Shown piece by piece: positions 46,760-55,668 of a stretch of 64,000 bases of DNA. The position numbers were made by a program, and so were the translations under genes. The notes under the pieces were generated by a model. That model worked only from the letters and a program-made list of their open reading frames with translations. It searched no databases and had not been told where the DNA came from. Origin of the DNA: Marinomonas shanghaiensis (GTDB lineage: Bacteria; Pseudomonadota; Gammaproteobacteria; Pseudomonadales; Marinomonadaceae); contig NZ_QGOK01000022.1 of the NCBI RefSeq assembly GCF_003259175.1, forward strand, positions 21,244 to 85,243. The letters run 5' to 3'. Positions within the stretch are counted from its first letter, which is position 1. Each line of letters opens with the position of its first letter.

Positions 46760-47653
46760 CTAACTTTTTTTAGAAAGAAAGGCCGTCACTTCATCTTGTG
46801 TTGGGATGGAGGACGCTGCGCCTAAGCGTGTCACACAGATCGCAGAGGCAGCACAGGCACGGGTGATGGCATGCTTCATGTCGTCCCCTTTCATTAGAGA
46901 AGACAAGCAAAAACCAATAAAAGTATCGCCTGCTGCTGTGGTATCAAGCGCCTCAACCGAAAATGCTTTTACCGATAAACGCTCTTCTCCATCAAAGTAA
47001 CACACACCAGCCTTACCAAGTGTCATTAGTACGGCTAAATCTGGGTAAGCCTTCGGGAAAGCCTCAATGGTGCTATCAATGTCAGTAGTGCCAATTAAAT
47101 CCATGGCCTCCACTTCGTTAACAATCAACAGATCAACAAAGCCAAGCACCTTCTTAGTCAGCTCAGCGTCCATGGGAGCAGGGTTAAACGCGACCTTTAC
47201 CTTATGCTCTTGTGCTTTTTGCATAATGTATTCAATAAGGTTCGTCTCGTTTTGCAGCAACACCCAATCACCCGCATTTGCTTGCGACAATACTTGATCC
47301 ACCTGCTCTTGCGTCAACGCATGATTCGCGCCTTGATACAAAATGATCGAATTTTCCGCTTCTTTCGTTAGCTGGATAATGGCATGGCCTGTTGGCACAT
47401 CAATGCGTTTTATCAGCCCGGTGTCCACACCTAGGGATTCAAGCTGATCAATGACCGACTGATCGCTATGATGGATCGCACCCACGTGTTTTACGTCAGC
47501 GCCCGCTTTAGCCAGGGCGACAGATTGATTCGCTCCCTTGCCGCCCAGTAAACACTGATAACCATTAGACGCCATGGTTTCGCCTGGTCGAACAAAGTGA
47601 TCTAGCTGATAAAGGTGGTCGAGGTTAATCGAACCAAAGTTATAAATTGTCAT
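46760..47653 (-). CDS. rbsK: ribokinase
   Basis: A 297-residue PfkB-family sugar kinase: N-terminal IYNFGSINLDHLYQLDHF, the GGKGANQSVALAKAGADV motif of ribokinases, the anion hole and catalytic Asp in DTTAAGDTFIGFCLSSL. It phosphorylates ribose at O5. First gene of a two-gene operon with the nucleoside hydrolase; no ribose ABC transporter is nearby, so the likely source of ribose is intracellular nucleosides. GGAAGAG precedes the ATG. Confidence 0.9.
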   Translation of the reverse strand: MTIYNFGSINLDHLYQLDHFVRPGETMASNGYQCLLGGKGANQSVALAKAGADVKHVGAIHHSDQSVIDQLESLGVDTGLIKRIDVPTGHAIIQLTKEAENSIILYQGANHALTQEQVDQVLSQANAGDWVLLQNETNLIEYIMQKAQEHKVKVAFNPAPMDAELTKKVLGFVDLLIVNEVEAMDLIGTTDIDSTIEAFPKAYPDLAVLMTLGKAGVCYFDGEERLSVKAFSVEALDTTAAGDTFIGFCLSSLMKGDDMKHAITRACAASAICVTRLGAASSIPTQDEVTAFLSKKS

Positions 47654-47773
47654 AATTCTCTTCCTTCAAGATCAGCGTGCTTAAGGTATGAGCACATTTC
47701 ATTCCACTGTTCTTTCTGCAAAGCACGATGCTTTATCAATAACTCAGCGAATACTGACCAAGTGTACAAAAAT

Positions 47774-47821
47774 AAAAAACGCTCCAATTCTGCAAGAACG
47801 GAGCGTTTTTTGAAAGCGAAT
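47774..47821 (-). terminator. terminator of argG
   Basis: AAAAAACGCTCC (47774-47785) is repeated inverted as GGAGCGTTTTTT (47810-47821), with T6 on the minus strand. Confidence 0.92.
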
Positions 47822-47840
47822 TTTCTAAATGATCAAGCGA

Positions 47841-49073
47841 TTACTTGCTGTTATCTAGAAAACCACGACCTTTTTGAGCGGCAATACGCATACGCAAAGC
47901 ATTTAGCTTAATAAAGCCCGCTGCATCTTTCTGATCGTAAGCACCCGCATCGTCTTCAAATGTGGCAATTTTGCTATCGAACAAGCTGTTTTCAGACTGA
48001 CGGCCCACAACACTCACGTTGCCTTTGTAAAGCTTGAGACGAACGGTACCGTTAACGTATTTTTGTGATGTATCAATCAAAGCTTGAATCATACGACGCT
48101 CTTCAGACCACCAGAAGCCGTTGTAAATCAACTTCGCATAACGAGGCATCATCTCATCTTTTAGGTGCATCGCTTCACGGTCTAGGGTAATAGACTCGAT
48201 CGCACGGTGTGCCTTCATCATGATGGTGCCACCAGGTGTTTCGTAGCAACCGCGAGCTTTCATACCCACAAAACGGTTTTCCACGATATCAACACGACCA
48301 ATACCATTCGCGCCGCCAACTTTGTTTAAGGTTTCCAAAATAGTGGCAGGAGACATGGCTTCGCCATTGATAGAAACTGGGTCGCCTTTTTCGTAACCGA
48401 TTTCGATGTAAGTCGCTTCGTTCGGAGCGTCTTCTGGAGACACTGACCAACGCCACATATCGTCTTCTGGCTCTGTCCATGGGTCTTCCAACTGATCACC
48501 TTCAAAAGAGATGTGCAGTAAGTTAGCGTCCATAGAGTAAGGAGACTTTTTCTTCTTCGTTGAGAAATCAACAGGGATATTGTGTTTTTCACAGTATGCC
48601 ATTAGGGTTTCACGAGACGTTAGGTCCCATTCACGCCAAGGAGCAATCACTTTTACGCCAGGTTTCAACGCGTAGGCACCAAGCTCAAAACGTACTTGGT
48701 CATTGCCCTTACCTGTCGCGCCGTGAGCAATCGCATCGGCACCAGTCTCGTTGGCGATCTCGATCAAGCGTTTAGCGATCAGAGGACGCGCGATAGAGGT
48801 ACCCAAAAGGTACTCACCTTCGTAAATAGTGTTGGCACGGAACATAGGGAAAACGAAGTCACGCACAAACTCTTCGCGCAAATCTTCAATGTAGATTTCC
48901 TTAATACCCAACGCTTGAGCTTTAGCACGAGCTGGTTCAACTTCCTCACCCTGACCCAAATCAGCGGTAAAGGTAACCACTTCACAGTTATACTCTTCTT
49001 GAAGCCACTTCGCGATTACGGAAGTATCCAGGCCGCCAGAATAGGCAAGCACTACCTTCTTCACGTCAGACAT
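47841..49073 (-). CDS. argG: argininosuccinate synthase
   Basis: A 405-residue ATP-dependent ligase joining citrulline and aspartate in arginine synthesis. The N-terminal PP-loop [18 protein letters not shown] is present, with [17 protein letters not shown] and [19 protein letters not shown], all typical of the short (about 400-residue) ArgG type. I start at the ATG at 49073 ([14 protein letters not shown]); the frame extends six codons further. The neighbouring motY and rnt genes are in the order also found in Pseudomonas. No clear ARG box was identified in the leader. Confidence 0.97.
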   Translation of the reverse strand: MSDVKKVVLAYSGGLDTSVIAKWLQEEYNCEVVTFTADLGQGEEVEPARAKAQALGIKEIYIEDLREEFVRDFVFPMFRANTIYEGEYLLGTSIARPLIAKRLIEIANETGADAIAHGATGKGNDQVRFELGAYALKPGVKVIAPWREWDLTSRETLMAYCEKHNIPVDFSTKKKKSPYSMDANLLHISFEGDQLEDPWTEPEDDMWRWSVSPEDAPNEATYIEIGYEKGDPVSINGEAMSPATILETLNKVGGANGIGRVDIVENRFVGMKARGCYETPGGTIMMKAHRAIESITLDREAMHLKDEMMPRYAKLIYNGFWWSEERRMIQALIDTSQKYVNGTVRLKLYKGNVSVVGRQSENSLFDSKIATFEDDAGAYDQKDAAGFIKLNALRMRIAAQKGRGFLDNSK

Positions 49074-49195
49074 TATCTCTATTCTCCTCAACGAGCTAGC
49101 GCTCCCTCACCAGTGCTTTAAAACCAGTACATGGCGGCGCAAATAATTTAAAAAAGGGGCTGTAAGTGTAAGATCTCGATTCTTGCTTAGCAAGT

Positions 49196-49236
49196 AAAAA
49201 GCCCCAATTTGCTCAGATAAATCGGCAAACTGGGGC
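49196..49236 (-). terminator. terminator of motY
   Basis: GCCCCAATTTGC (49201-49212) pairs with GCAAACTGGGGC (49225-49236) with one mismatch, followed by T5 on the minus strand. Confidence 0.88.
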
Positions 49237-49273
49237 CTGAAAACGGTTTTCAAACAGGTTCCAAGTTAGAATA

Positions 49274-50161
49274 TCAACTCTCATCGACTTTTTCTAAACG
49301 AATCGTCACACGACGGTTCCGTTCTCGCCCTGAGGCCGTATTGTTCGGCATCGCTGGGTATCGATCACCATGATAACGAGAAATGATTTTTTCTGCCGGC
49401 ACCCCTTTCTCTAAAAGATAAGACGTCACCCTTTCAGCACGCTCTTTCGACAACTCACGGTTGTCGCGACGTGAACCTATAGAATCGGTATGACCGTCGA
49501 TATAAATGTATTCCACGCTAGGGTCGGAAGACACATAGAGTGCCACAAGATCCAAACGCGACTTGATCCGATCCGTCAGATTCACCCCATTGGTAGGAAA
49601 TAAGGCCGCCGTTCTCGCGATTTGATCATAGTTGACCGGCAACAAGCTGGCTAAACAGCGTCTAAACTCCGTATAAGCGGGTGCAAAATTAATGTTCGAT
49701 AACCCGACTTCGATGGTTTCACGACTGTTTTCCCACGCGGTTCCCGCTACCACAGGATGGCGACCACGATCCAAACTGGTCAACATTCTTTCAGCCACTT
49801 TGCCACCCACCTCCACGGTTAAACCGTAGCCTGGGTACGACAAAATATCTAACGTCTCGGGCTTCACTCCTGGCGACCAATCCGGTGCTTGAGAAATAAT
49901 ATACACTTGTCCTGGGCCCAACTTTTCATTTTGCGGCTGCAAGATAAATTTCATTGGCTCGCCCGCTTCTTTGATAAAGTGACCTTCACCATAATTCGGC
50001 ACTGGATGCGTTAAACTGCATGAGAATATATCACCGGAAAGCAGCCACTCTGAATCCGAAATACCAGATTGGTAATGAATAATGGCGTTGGCCTGCGCAA
50101 ATGGCATTGCCATGGTGAGTAAAAATGTGGTGCGAATTAGAAGTTGTTGGGGAATTCCCAT
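49274..50161 (-). CDS. motY: sodium-type flagellar motor protein MotY
   Basis: 295 residues. A signal peptide (LLIRTTFLLTMAMPFAQANA), then the MotY N-terminal domain that binds the motor basal body (IHYQSGISDSEWLLSGDIFS), and a C-terminal OmpA-like peptidoglycan-binding domain from about residue 185 (IYIDGHTDSIGSRRDNRELS, then RNRRVTIRLEK). MotY forms the T ring with MotX in Na+-driven polar flagella and is also found with some H+ motors. Gene order argG-motY-rnt supports the name. Weak ribosome-binding site. Confidence 0.9.
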   Translation of the reverse strand: MGIPQQLLIRTTFLLTMAMPFAQANAIIHYQSGISDSEWLLSGDIFSCSLTHPVPNYGEGHFIKEAGEPMKFILQPQNEKLGPGQVYIISQAPDWSPGVKPETLDILSYPGYGLTVEVGGKVAERMLTSLDRGRHPVVAGTAWENSRETIEVGLSNINFAPAYTEFRRCLASLLPVNYDQIARTAALFPTNGVNLTDRIKSRLDLVALYVSSDPSVEYIYIDGHTDSIGSRRDNRELSKERAERVTSYLLEKGVPAEKIISRYHGDRYPAMPNNTASGRERNRRVTIRLEKVDES

Positions 50162-50256
50162 TTAGACATCTCGTTCAAGCATTATCAAATGTGTTATGAT
50201 CCGATCCTATTGTATACCGTTACTGTTGATCAAGCGGCAGAATTAAGGACCTTCTT

Positions 50257-50925
50257 TTGTCAAACCATGAAATCAAAGATAGATTCCGCGGCTTCCTACC
50301 TGTTGTTATCGACGTAGAAACCGCAGGCTTTAATCAAAAAACCGATGCTTTATTAGAAATGGCCGCCAGCATCCTGCGAATGGATGAAAATGGCGACATG
50401 TATATCCATGAAACCTTAGAGTTTTTGATAAAACCATTTGAAGGTGCGAACCTTGAAAAAGCCGCACTCGACTTTACTGGCATTGATCCTTTTGCTCCTG
50501 GTCGCCAAGACATACCGGAAAGCGAAGCCATCAATCAAATGTTTGCCAAAGTGCGCAAAGAGCTGAAATCCGTTGGCTGTAAACGAGCCATATTGGTTGG
50601 CCACAATGCGGCATTCGATCACGGTTTTTTAAATGCGGCGATTGAACGTGCGGACATTAAGCGCAACCCATTCCACCCTTTTTCTAGCTTTGACACAGCC
50701 AGTCTAGCGGGCTTGGTATTTGGACAAACTGTGCTGGCCAAAGCCTGTGAAGCGGCGTCTATTCCGTTTAGCAACTCAGAGGCACACTCTGCAAAATACG
50801 ATACCGAAAAAACCGCAGAGCTCTTCTGTGAAATGGTCAATCGTTTAAAACGTCTTGGTGGCTGGCCACTTGTCGAAAATGCAGAAGAAGAGAGCATGGA
50901 AGCTATTTTCCATTCTGGAAAATAG
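50257..50925 (+). CDS. rnt: ribonuclease T
   Basis: A 222-residue DEDDh 3'-5' exoribonuclease that trims tRNA and other stable RNA 3' ends. Exo motifs: [11 protein letters not shown] (DxE), [15 protein letters not shown], and [15 protein letters not shown] (HxxxxxD). [15 protein letters not shown] is typical of RNase T. The likely start is TTG at 50257, with TTAAGGA seven bases ahead; no ATG is available at the family N-terminus. Divergent from motY. A terminator follows. Confidence 0.95.
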   Translation: MSNHEIKDRFRGFLPVVIDVETAGFNQKTDALLEMAASILRMDENGDMYIHETLEFLIKPFEGANLEKAALDFTGIDPFAPGRQDIPESEAINQMFAKVRKELKSVGCKRAILVGHNAAFDHGFLNAAIERADIKRNPFHPFSSFDTASLAGLVFGQTVLAKACEAASIPFSNSEAHSAKYDTEKTAELFCEMVNRLKRLGGWPLVENAEEESMEAIFHSGK

Positions 50926-50936
50926 CGCCATAATAA

Positions 50937-50966
50937 AAACGAGCTTAGTCATAAAAGCTCGTTTCT
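50937..50966 (+). terminator. terminator of rnt
   Basis: AAACGAGCTT and AAGCTCGTTT form the stem around a short loop, followed by CTCTTC; only moderately T-rich. Confidence 0.75.
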
Positions 50967-50978
50967 CTTCTCACTAAG

Positions 50979-51377
50979 ATGGGCCTGCCTATGCAAGGAA
51001 AGCGAATTCTATATCTGCTACTGGGATGGTTCTCTCTCATTTCTGGCATTATTGGTATTTTTTTGCCTTTGTTGCCCACGACCCCATTTGTATTACTGGC
51101 GGCATGGTGTTTTTCTAAATCGTCTAAACGATTTCATTCTTGGTTGCTCAATCACAAATTTTTTGGTCCTATTGTGCATGATTGGCAATCCTCCGATGGC
51201 ATTCCACGACGCGCACGAAACCGCGCTATTCTGTTCATGTGGATCGGCATGACTATCTCTATGGTTGTTGTCTCGCGTTTTTGGGCAACCATTGGACTGC
51301 TTATAATCGGTTTATGTGTCATGACTTACTTACTGCGCATGCCAGTTCGTTCAGAAGACAACGACAAAACTCGCTAA
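50979..51377 (+). CDS. YbaN/DUF454 inner-membrane protein
   Basis: 132 residues with the family N-terminus LGWFSLISGIIGIFLPLLPT followed by TPFVLLAAWCFSKSSKRFHS, then a hydrophobic pair (AILFMWIGMTISMVVVSRFW and TIGLLIIGLCVMTYLL). The PLLPTTPF motif is diagnostic of DUF454. Function unknown. It is followed after 26 bases by the DUF748 gene, so the two may be co-transcribed. Start could be codon 1 or the ATG at codon 5. Confidence 0.85.
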   Translation: MGLPMQGKRILYLLLGWFSLISGIIGIFLPLLPTTPFVLLAAWCFSKSSKRFHSWLLNHKFFGPIVHDWQSSDGIPRRARNRAILFMWIGMTISMVVVSRFWATIGLLIIGLCVMTYLLRMPVRSEDNDKTR

Positions 51378-51403
51378 TTTTTACAGGTATTTTGACAAGC
51401 TTT

Positions 51404-54400
51404 ATGATGATGACACGCCGACACTTTCGCCACTTTATATTCTACCCATTTGCGGGCGTAACAGCGCTTATTACCAGTTTATGGTTGGCGACACCTTTTA
51501 TTGCGGAACACTATTTAACGTCTTACATTCAACAACAAGGGCAAGCACTGTCGATTGGCAAACTAGAAGTCGATTTTTTCCCGCCTAAAATCGATATAAA
51601 AGACGTTGTTATTCAAGATAACACCCAAGAGACGCTCACGCTCAAACGCGCGATTGTTGAAGTGGAGATATGGCCTCTTTTCGCTAAAACCGTCCACTTA
51701 TCTGAAGCCAAAATTGAAGACCTACACTTGGTCGTGACCCAACTAGAAAAAGATTGGATCGTTGCGGGTATTAACACCGCACAATTCATTACCCCAGAAG
51801 ACCAACAACCGCCGGAACAAGAGTCTGAACCTGCAACGCCTTGGGCAATCACACTGCCCTCTTTTTCATTTACCAATAGCCAAGTCAATCTATCTCGTCA
51901 ACCAGACCTCAATTTGCCTTCAACATCAGACACCCTTGTCTTGAGCAATTTATCGGTCAATGACTTATCTGGACAAGGGTTAAGTTGGAAAGGCGATGTT
52001 TCCCTTTCCGCGTTAGTGAACGAAGCAACGCTGTCCTTAACCAGTCAATTTGACTACTCGCCAGAACAAGCCACTGCGGACATCGATATCACCAAGGTAT
52101 ACCTACCGATTCAAAGTCTGCGTCATTTTTTGCCCTCACCCTACCATGAAGGCAAAGGACAAATAGACATAACGGGGCGTCTTCAATTTTCACAAACACA
52201 GGCCAATGGCGCACCTGTTTTTGACATTAAAAACCTAACACTCAACACACAAATTGACGAATTGGAATTGCCTCTCAATCAACAAGATAAGGTCACCACA
52301 AAATCCACCTCTTTTGCGCTGTCGCAATCGGCCTTGCAATTCAGCTCTGCTGATAAGTTAATGGCAGCAGGCACCCTTGATTTGCGCTCAGAACACTCTT
52401 CTTTTACACAGGCAGAACAAAAAGTTGCCTTTGATGCGCTGACCTTAAAAACGCCGTTTACTATCGAACAAAGCGAACTTGGGTTAACAACCACAGGAAC
52501 CTTGGAAGCACAACTCGATACGTTTAGCTTCACCCAAGCACAAATCACGGCACAACTTGCTAAACTGTCTCTAAAAACCCCTTTTGATATAAAACAAGAC
52601 AGCACTGGCTTCTCTACGAAAGGAAATATTGAGGCACAACTAGCGCAGTTGTCTTACCACCAATCAGATCAAAAAGTACAACTTGATACACTTTCATTAA
52701 CGACCCCATTTAATCTGCAACAAGGCGAACAGGGGTTAGCAACAACAGGGACATTGGATACACAAATAAACGATCTTGCGTTCACCCAAGACGACTTGCA
52801 AGCTCAGTTTGACACACTGACCCTTACCTCTCCATTCGATATTAAACAAGATGCACAGAGCCTCACATCGACTGGCGATATTGCATTAACGCTCAACAGC
52901 GTTTCTTTCGCGCAAGCGGATCAAAAAGCACAATTTGATCAATTGACGCTTAACACCCCCTTTAGTGTGAAGCAAGATGAGCAACTCGGTCTTACCGCCA
53001 ATCTCAACACAACAGAATTGAACCTAAACACGTTAAGCCTTTCACTCGATAGCCTTGCTCTGCAAAACAAACAGCTCGTCATGTTATTGGATAACGTGTC
53101 GGTGAATATGGATCCCCAGAATATCCTCACCGCTGCCTTGTCCACAGAAATACGCAGTAACAATCTTGCTGTGCAACAGGCCGGAAACACGGCCAATTAT
53201 GATGTGTTCAACTTATCAAACACGCTCAACCTGAGGAAAGAAGGCGAGAATATTTCGGCTAAGAACGCTCAATTAGACATTAACATTGAAGGGTTAACCG
53301 CCACAGAAAGCAATGAAAAACAATTGTCGTTAGGTCGTGCCACACTGACTGCCGAGCAGCTCGATGTCGAACAAATGAATCAGCAGCCGCCCGCCATAAC
53401 AGGCAACAATATCACCATCACCAGTGAGTCAGTCGATAGCCTGCTCAGTGATAAAAAACGCCTCGCTTCTTGGCGTAATGCAAATATCAACGGTCTTTCA
53501 TTCACCCAGCAAAACTCAGACTTTGATGCCTCTTTCGCACAATTAACCATAGCAGACTTAATCGTCTCAGAACCGATTTCAGAAGCGGATAACAAGCAAA
53601 CACAGCCAGCACTAAGCCAGATTGGTAACATCCTGGTAGAGCAAGTCAATGCGACTCAAGATGGTGCAAAAATCCAACAGATTACTGTGGATTCGGCCAA
53701 GGTAAACTTGATATTGGATGCGCAGAAGCGCATAGAAAACCTTGTTTTTGTTGAAACTGAACAACAGAAACCGCCACAAACATCCGTTAAAAATCGCACG
53801 TCGCCTAGGGAAGAAGACGCGAAAAACGTCATTAAAAACACACAACAGGCAGAACAAAACCCTGCTTTCAAAGCGCCTTATTATGTGATTTTAGACGCTT
53901 ATGACACCACTGGATCATCCAGTATTTATGTGCAAGATAACAGCATTTCGCCTGCCTTGCAGCGCACATTAGAAATCGACACCTTGTCTTTGCGCAACCT
54001 CAACACGCAAAAGAAAGATCAAGCCACAGTACTGGCGTTGAAAGCTCGCAACGGAAAATATACCACCTTACAAGGTGATGTGACCATTTGGCCCCTGGCC
54101 GAGAAACTGACTTTAGACAGTGAAGTGGTCATAAAAGAAGCCGAGCTGCCGCCCTATTCGTCCTACATCGCCACCGTTCTGGGGTATCAGATTGACTCAG
54201 GGCAGTTAGATCTTGACCTAAAGCTCAAATCTAAAAACGGCATACTGAGTGGCAATTCAAATATTCTGTTAAGAGAATTTGATTTAGGCGGTCGCCAAGA
54301 CAGCAGTACGGTTATCAAGGCGGGCGCTGTACCGCTCAATATTGCCATTAGCGTTTTAAAAGACAGAGACAACAATATTGACTTAGATATTCCACTGTCT

Positions 54401-54898
54401 GGTGATATCGAAAACCCAGCATTTGGTTGGCAAGACTTCTTACTCTTACCGGTTCGAAAAGCACTCTTTAGCGCATCGAGTACTTATTTAATGCAAACCT
54501 TCGTGCCCTATGCAAACGTCATCAGCATTGCACAGTTTGCCGGAGATCAATTACTCAGAATTCGTGTAGAACCTCTGATGTTTACAGCACAAGACAGTGA
54601 CTTAAATGAGTCTCAGGCGGTTTTCTTGCAACAGCTCACCGCTTTAATGAAAGACAAAAAAGACAGCCAACTAAAGGCCTGTGGTATCGCCAGTTATCTC
54701 GATCTGGGCTTGCAGAAGCCTCCCGTCGCGATCGATGATGACACTAGGGACAAGGCCAAAATGCTGGCGCAAAAACGTGCGGATCATTTAAAAGACTATT
54801 TGGTCAATGAAGGCATCGCTTCGTCACGCATATTTCTTTGTTCACCAGAAGTGGATCTGTCTAACAGCAGCAAACCAAGAGTCGAGCTCAACTTCTAA
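51404..54898 (+). CDS. very large AsmA/DUF748-type envelope protein
   Basis: About 1164 residues. One N-terminal membrane anchor (FIFYPFAGVTALITSLWLAT), then a long beta-rich periplasmic part. The DUF748 signature is near the start (GKLEVDFFPPKIDIKDVVIQ) and near residue 960-1000 (LKLKSKNGILSGNSNILLRE, then VPLNIAISVLKDRDNNIDLD and IPLSGDIENPAFGW). The latter ends the family domain. Residues about 346-555 hold an exact 42-residue tandem repeat. Start is one of three consecutive ATGs (51404-51412). AsmA-like proteins bridge the membranes in lipid transport; the role here is inferred only. Confidence 0.85.
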   Translation: MMMTRRHFRHFIFYPFAGVTALITSLWLATPFIAEHYLTSYIQQQGQALSIGKLEVDFFPPKIDIKDVVIQDNTQETLTLKRAIVEVEIWPLFAKTVHLSEAKIEDLHLVVTQLEKDWIVAGINTAQFITPEDQQPPEQESEPATPWAITLPSFSFTNSQVNLSRQPDLNLPSTSDTLVLSNLSVNDLSGQGLSWKGDVSLSALVNEATLSLTSQFDYSPEQATADIDITKVYLPIQSLRHFLPSPYHEGKGQIDITGRLQFSQTQANGAPVFDIKNLTLNTQIDELELPLNQQDKVTTKSTSFALSQSALQFSSADKLMAAGTLDLRSEHSSFTQAEQKVAFDALTLKTPFTIEQSELGLTTTGTLEAQLDTFSFTQAQITAQLAKLSLKTPFDIKQDSTGFSTKGNIEAQLAQLSYHQSDQKVQLDTLSLTTPFNLQQGEQGLATTGTLDTQINDLAFTQDDLQAQFDTLTLTSPFDIKQDAQSLTSTGDIALTLNSVSFAQADQKAQFDQLTLNTPFSVKQDEQLGLTANLNTTELNLNTLSLSLDSLALQNKQLVMLLDNVSVNMDPQNILTAALSTEIRSNNLAVQQAGNTANYDVFNLSNTLNLRKEGENISAKNAQLDINIEGLTATESNEKQLSLGRATLTAEQLDVEQMNQQPPAITGNNITITSESVDSLLSDKKRLASWRNANINGLSFTQQNSDFDASFAQLTIADLIVSEPISEADNKQTQPALSQIGNILVEQVNATQDGAKIQQITVDSAKVNLILDAQKRIENLVFVETEQQKPPQTSVKNRTSPREEDAKNVIKNTQQAEQNPAFKAPYYVILDAYDTTGSSSIYVQDNSISPALQRTLEIDTLSLRNLNTQKKDQATVLALKARNGKYTTLQGDVTIWPLAEKLTLDSEVVIKEAELPPYSSYIATVLGYQIDSGQLDLDLKLKSKNGILSGNSNILLREFDLGGRQDSSTVIKAGAVPLNIAISVLKDRDNNIDLDIPLSGDIENPAFGWQDFLLLPVRKALFSASSTYLMQTFVPYANVISIAQFAGDQLLRIRVEPLMFTAQDSDLNESQAVFLQQLTALMKDKKDSQLKACGIASYLDLGLQKPPVAIDDDTRDKAKMLAQKRADHLKDYLVNEGIASSRIFLCSPEVDLSNSSKPRVELNF
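52439..53068 (+). repeat. 126-bp tandem repeat inside the DUF748 gene
   Basis: The motif L-(T/S)-L-x-(T/S)-P-F recurs with its first codon at 52439, 52565, 52691, 52817 and 52943, exactly 126 bases (42 residues) apart. Each unit continues x-I-x-Q and later GTLxAQL-like and FxQ words. The DNA copies are diverged, so the repeat is old, and only protein-level periodicity is strict. The fifth unit decays after about 20 residues. Confidence 0.85.
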
Positions 54899-54927
54899 AC
54901 CCTCTTCGCTCTTTATACCTGCCTAAT

Positions 54928-54963
54928 CCCCCAGCTTTAACAATAATCACTGGGGGCTTTTTT
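54928..54963 (+). terminator. terminator of the DUF748 gene
   Basis: CCCCCAG (54928-54934) pairs with CTGGGGG (54950-54956), followed by CTTTTTTT. Confidence 0.92.
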
Positions 54964-55211
54964 ATGTCAAAAAATCGCAAATAATTCCTCTAAACGGTGC
55001 AATCCTCCCCAGACACAAGCTCTCGCATTGAAAAATAAAAGAAACAGGCCATAACTATTATGGCAAGCCGTTAAAACAGCGAAACGCTAAAATCACAACA
55101 AAACCATGGGTTCTACTTTTTATAGAATGAGAAAAGTATGATCAGCATCAATAGCAGACCGACCTAACTGGGTTAGTCTTACACAAATGCTAGCAAGTAT
55201 AGGAGGCAATC
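54964..55211. other. intergenic region before the YdcH-like gene
   Basis: With the terminator this makes a roughly 310-bp gap. It holds a small palindrome GCCATAACTATTATGGC (55048-55064) and presumably the promoter of the next gene. No gene was seen. Confidence 0.4.
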
Positions 55212-55472
55212 ATGCCCATTGAAGATCATAGTTTAGTAAACGAATTTCCTGAGTTTAAAGACGACATCCATCAGCTTAAAATGGACGATGCGCACTTTAA
55301 AAAACTCTACGATGAATACAACCACCTAACCAAAGAAGTAGAGAAAATGGAACAAGAAATTATTCCCTCTACCACGATGGAAGAAGAAAAACTCAAGAAA
55401 CAACGTTTGCAGTTAAAAGACACATTGCGAGGCTACATTAAAGCCTCCAGAGCCGCAGCCGAAAAAGCGTAG
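55212..55472 (+). CDS. YdcH/DUF465 family small protein
   Basis: 86 residues, almost entirely helical and charged, matching DUF465: HSLVNEFPEFKDDIHQLKMD, then DAHFKKLYDEYNHLTKEVEK, and KKQRLQLKDTLRGYI. Function unknown; these proteins are small, abundant coiled coils. A very strong ribosome-binding site (ATAGGAGGCAATC) and a strong terminator indicate an independent, highly translated gene. Confidence 0.93.
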   Translation: MPIEDHSLVNEFPEFKDDIHQLKMDDAHFKKLYDEYNHLTKEVEKMEQEIIPSTTMEEEKLKKQRLQLKDTLRGYIKASRAAAEKA

Positions 55473-55481
55473 CTTCCAGAA

Positions 55482-55525
55482 GCCACCATAAGACCACACT
55501 CTGGTCTATGGTGGCGTATTTTTTT
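55482..55525 (+). terminator. terminator of the YdcH-like gene
   Basis: GCCACCATA plus AGACC pair with GGTCT plus ATGGTGGC around a 7-base loop, followed by GTATTTTTTT. Confidence 0.92.
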
Positions 55526-55606
55526 AGTCATTACTCAACGCACCACCACATCCCCATCAAGACAACTGAGTTTCTCTATTGTAAGTAATGTAAATCCATT
55601 CTCATT

Positions 55607-55621
55607 TGAAAATGACTATCA
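55607..55621. promoter_or_regulatory. Fur box
   Basis: TGAAAATGACTATCA matches the 7-1-7 Fur consensus TGATAAT-N-ATTATCA at 12 of 14 defined positions. It lies 48 bases before the ATG of a TonB-dependent siderophore receptor, exactly where iron repression is expected. Confidence 0.8.
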
Positions 55622-55668
55622 TAACAATTACTATACACACCTCTCTCATCTTCAATCTGGTTTAAATT

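Noticed and set aside
51182..51403. Upstream extension of the DUF748 protein frame
   Set aside because: Overlaps the YbaN-like gene; the membrane anchor begins after the ATG at 51404.
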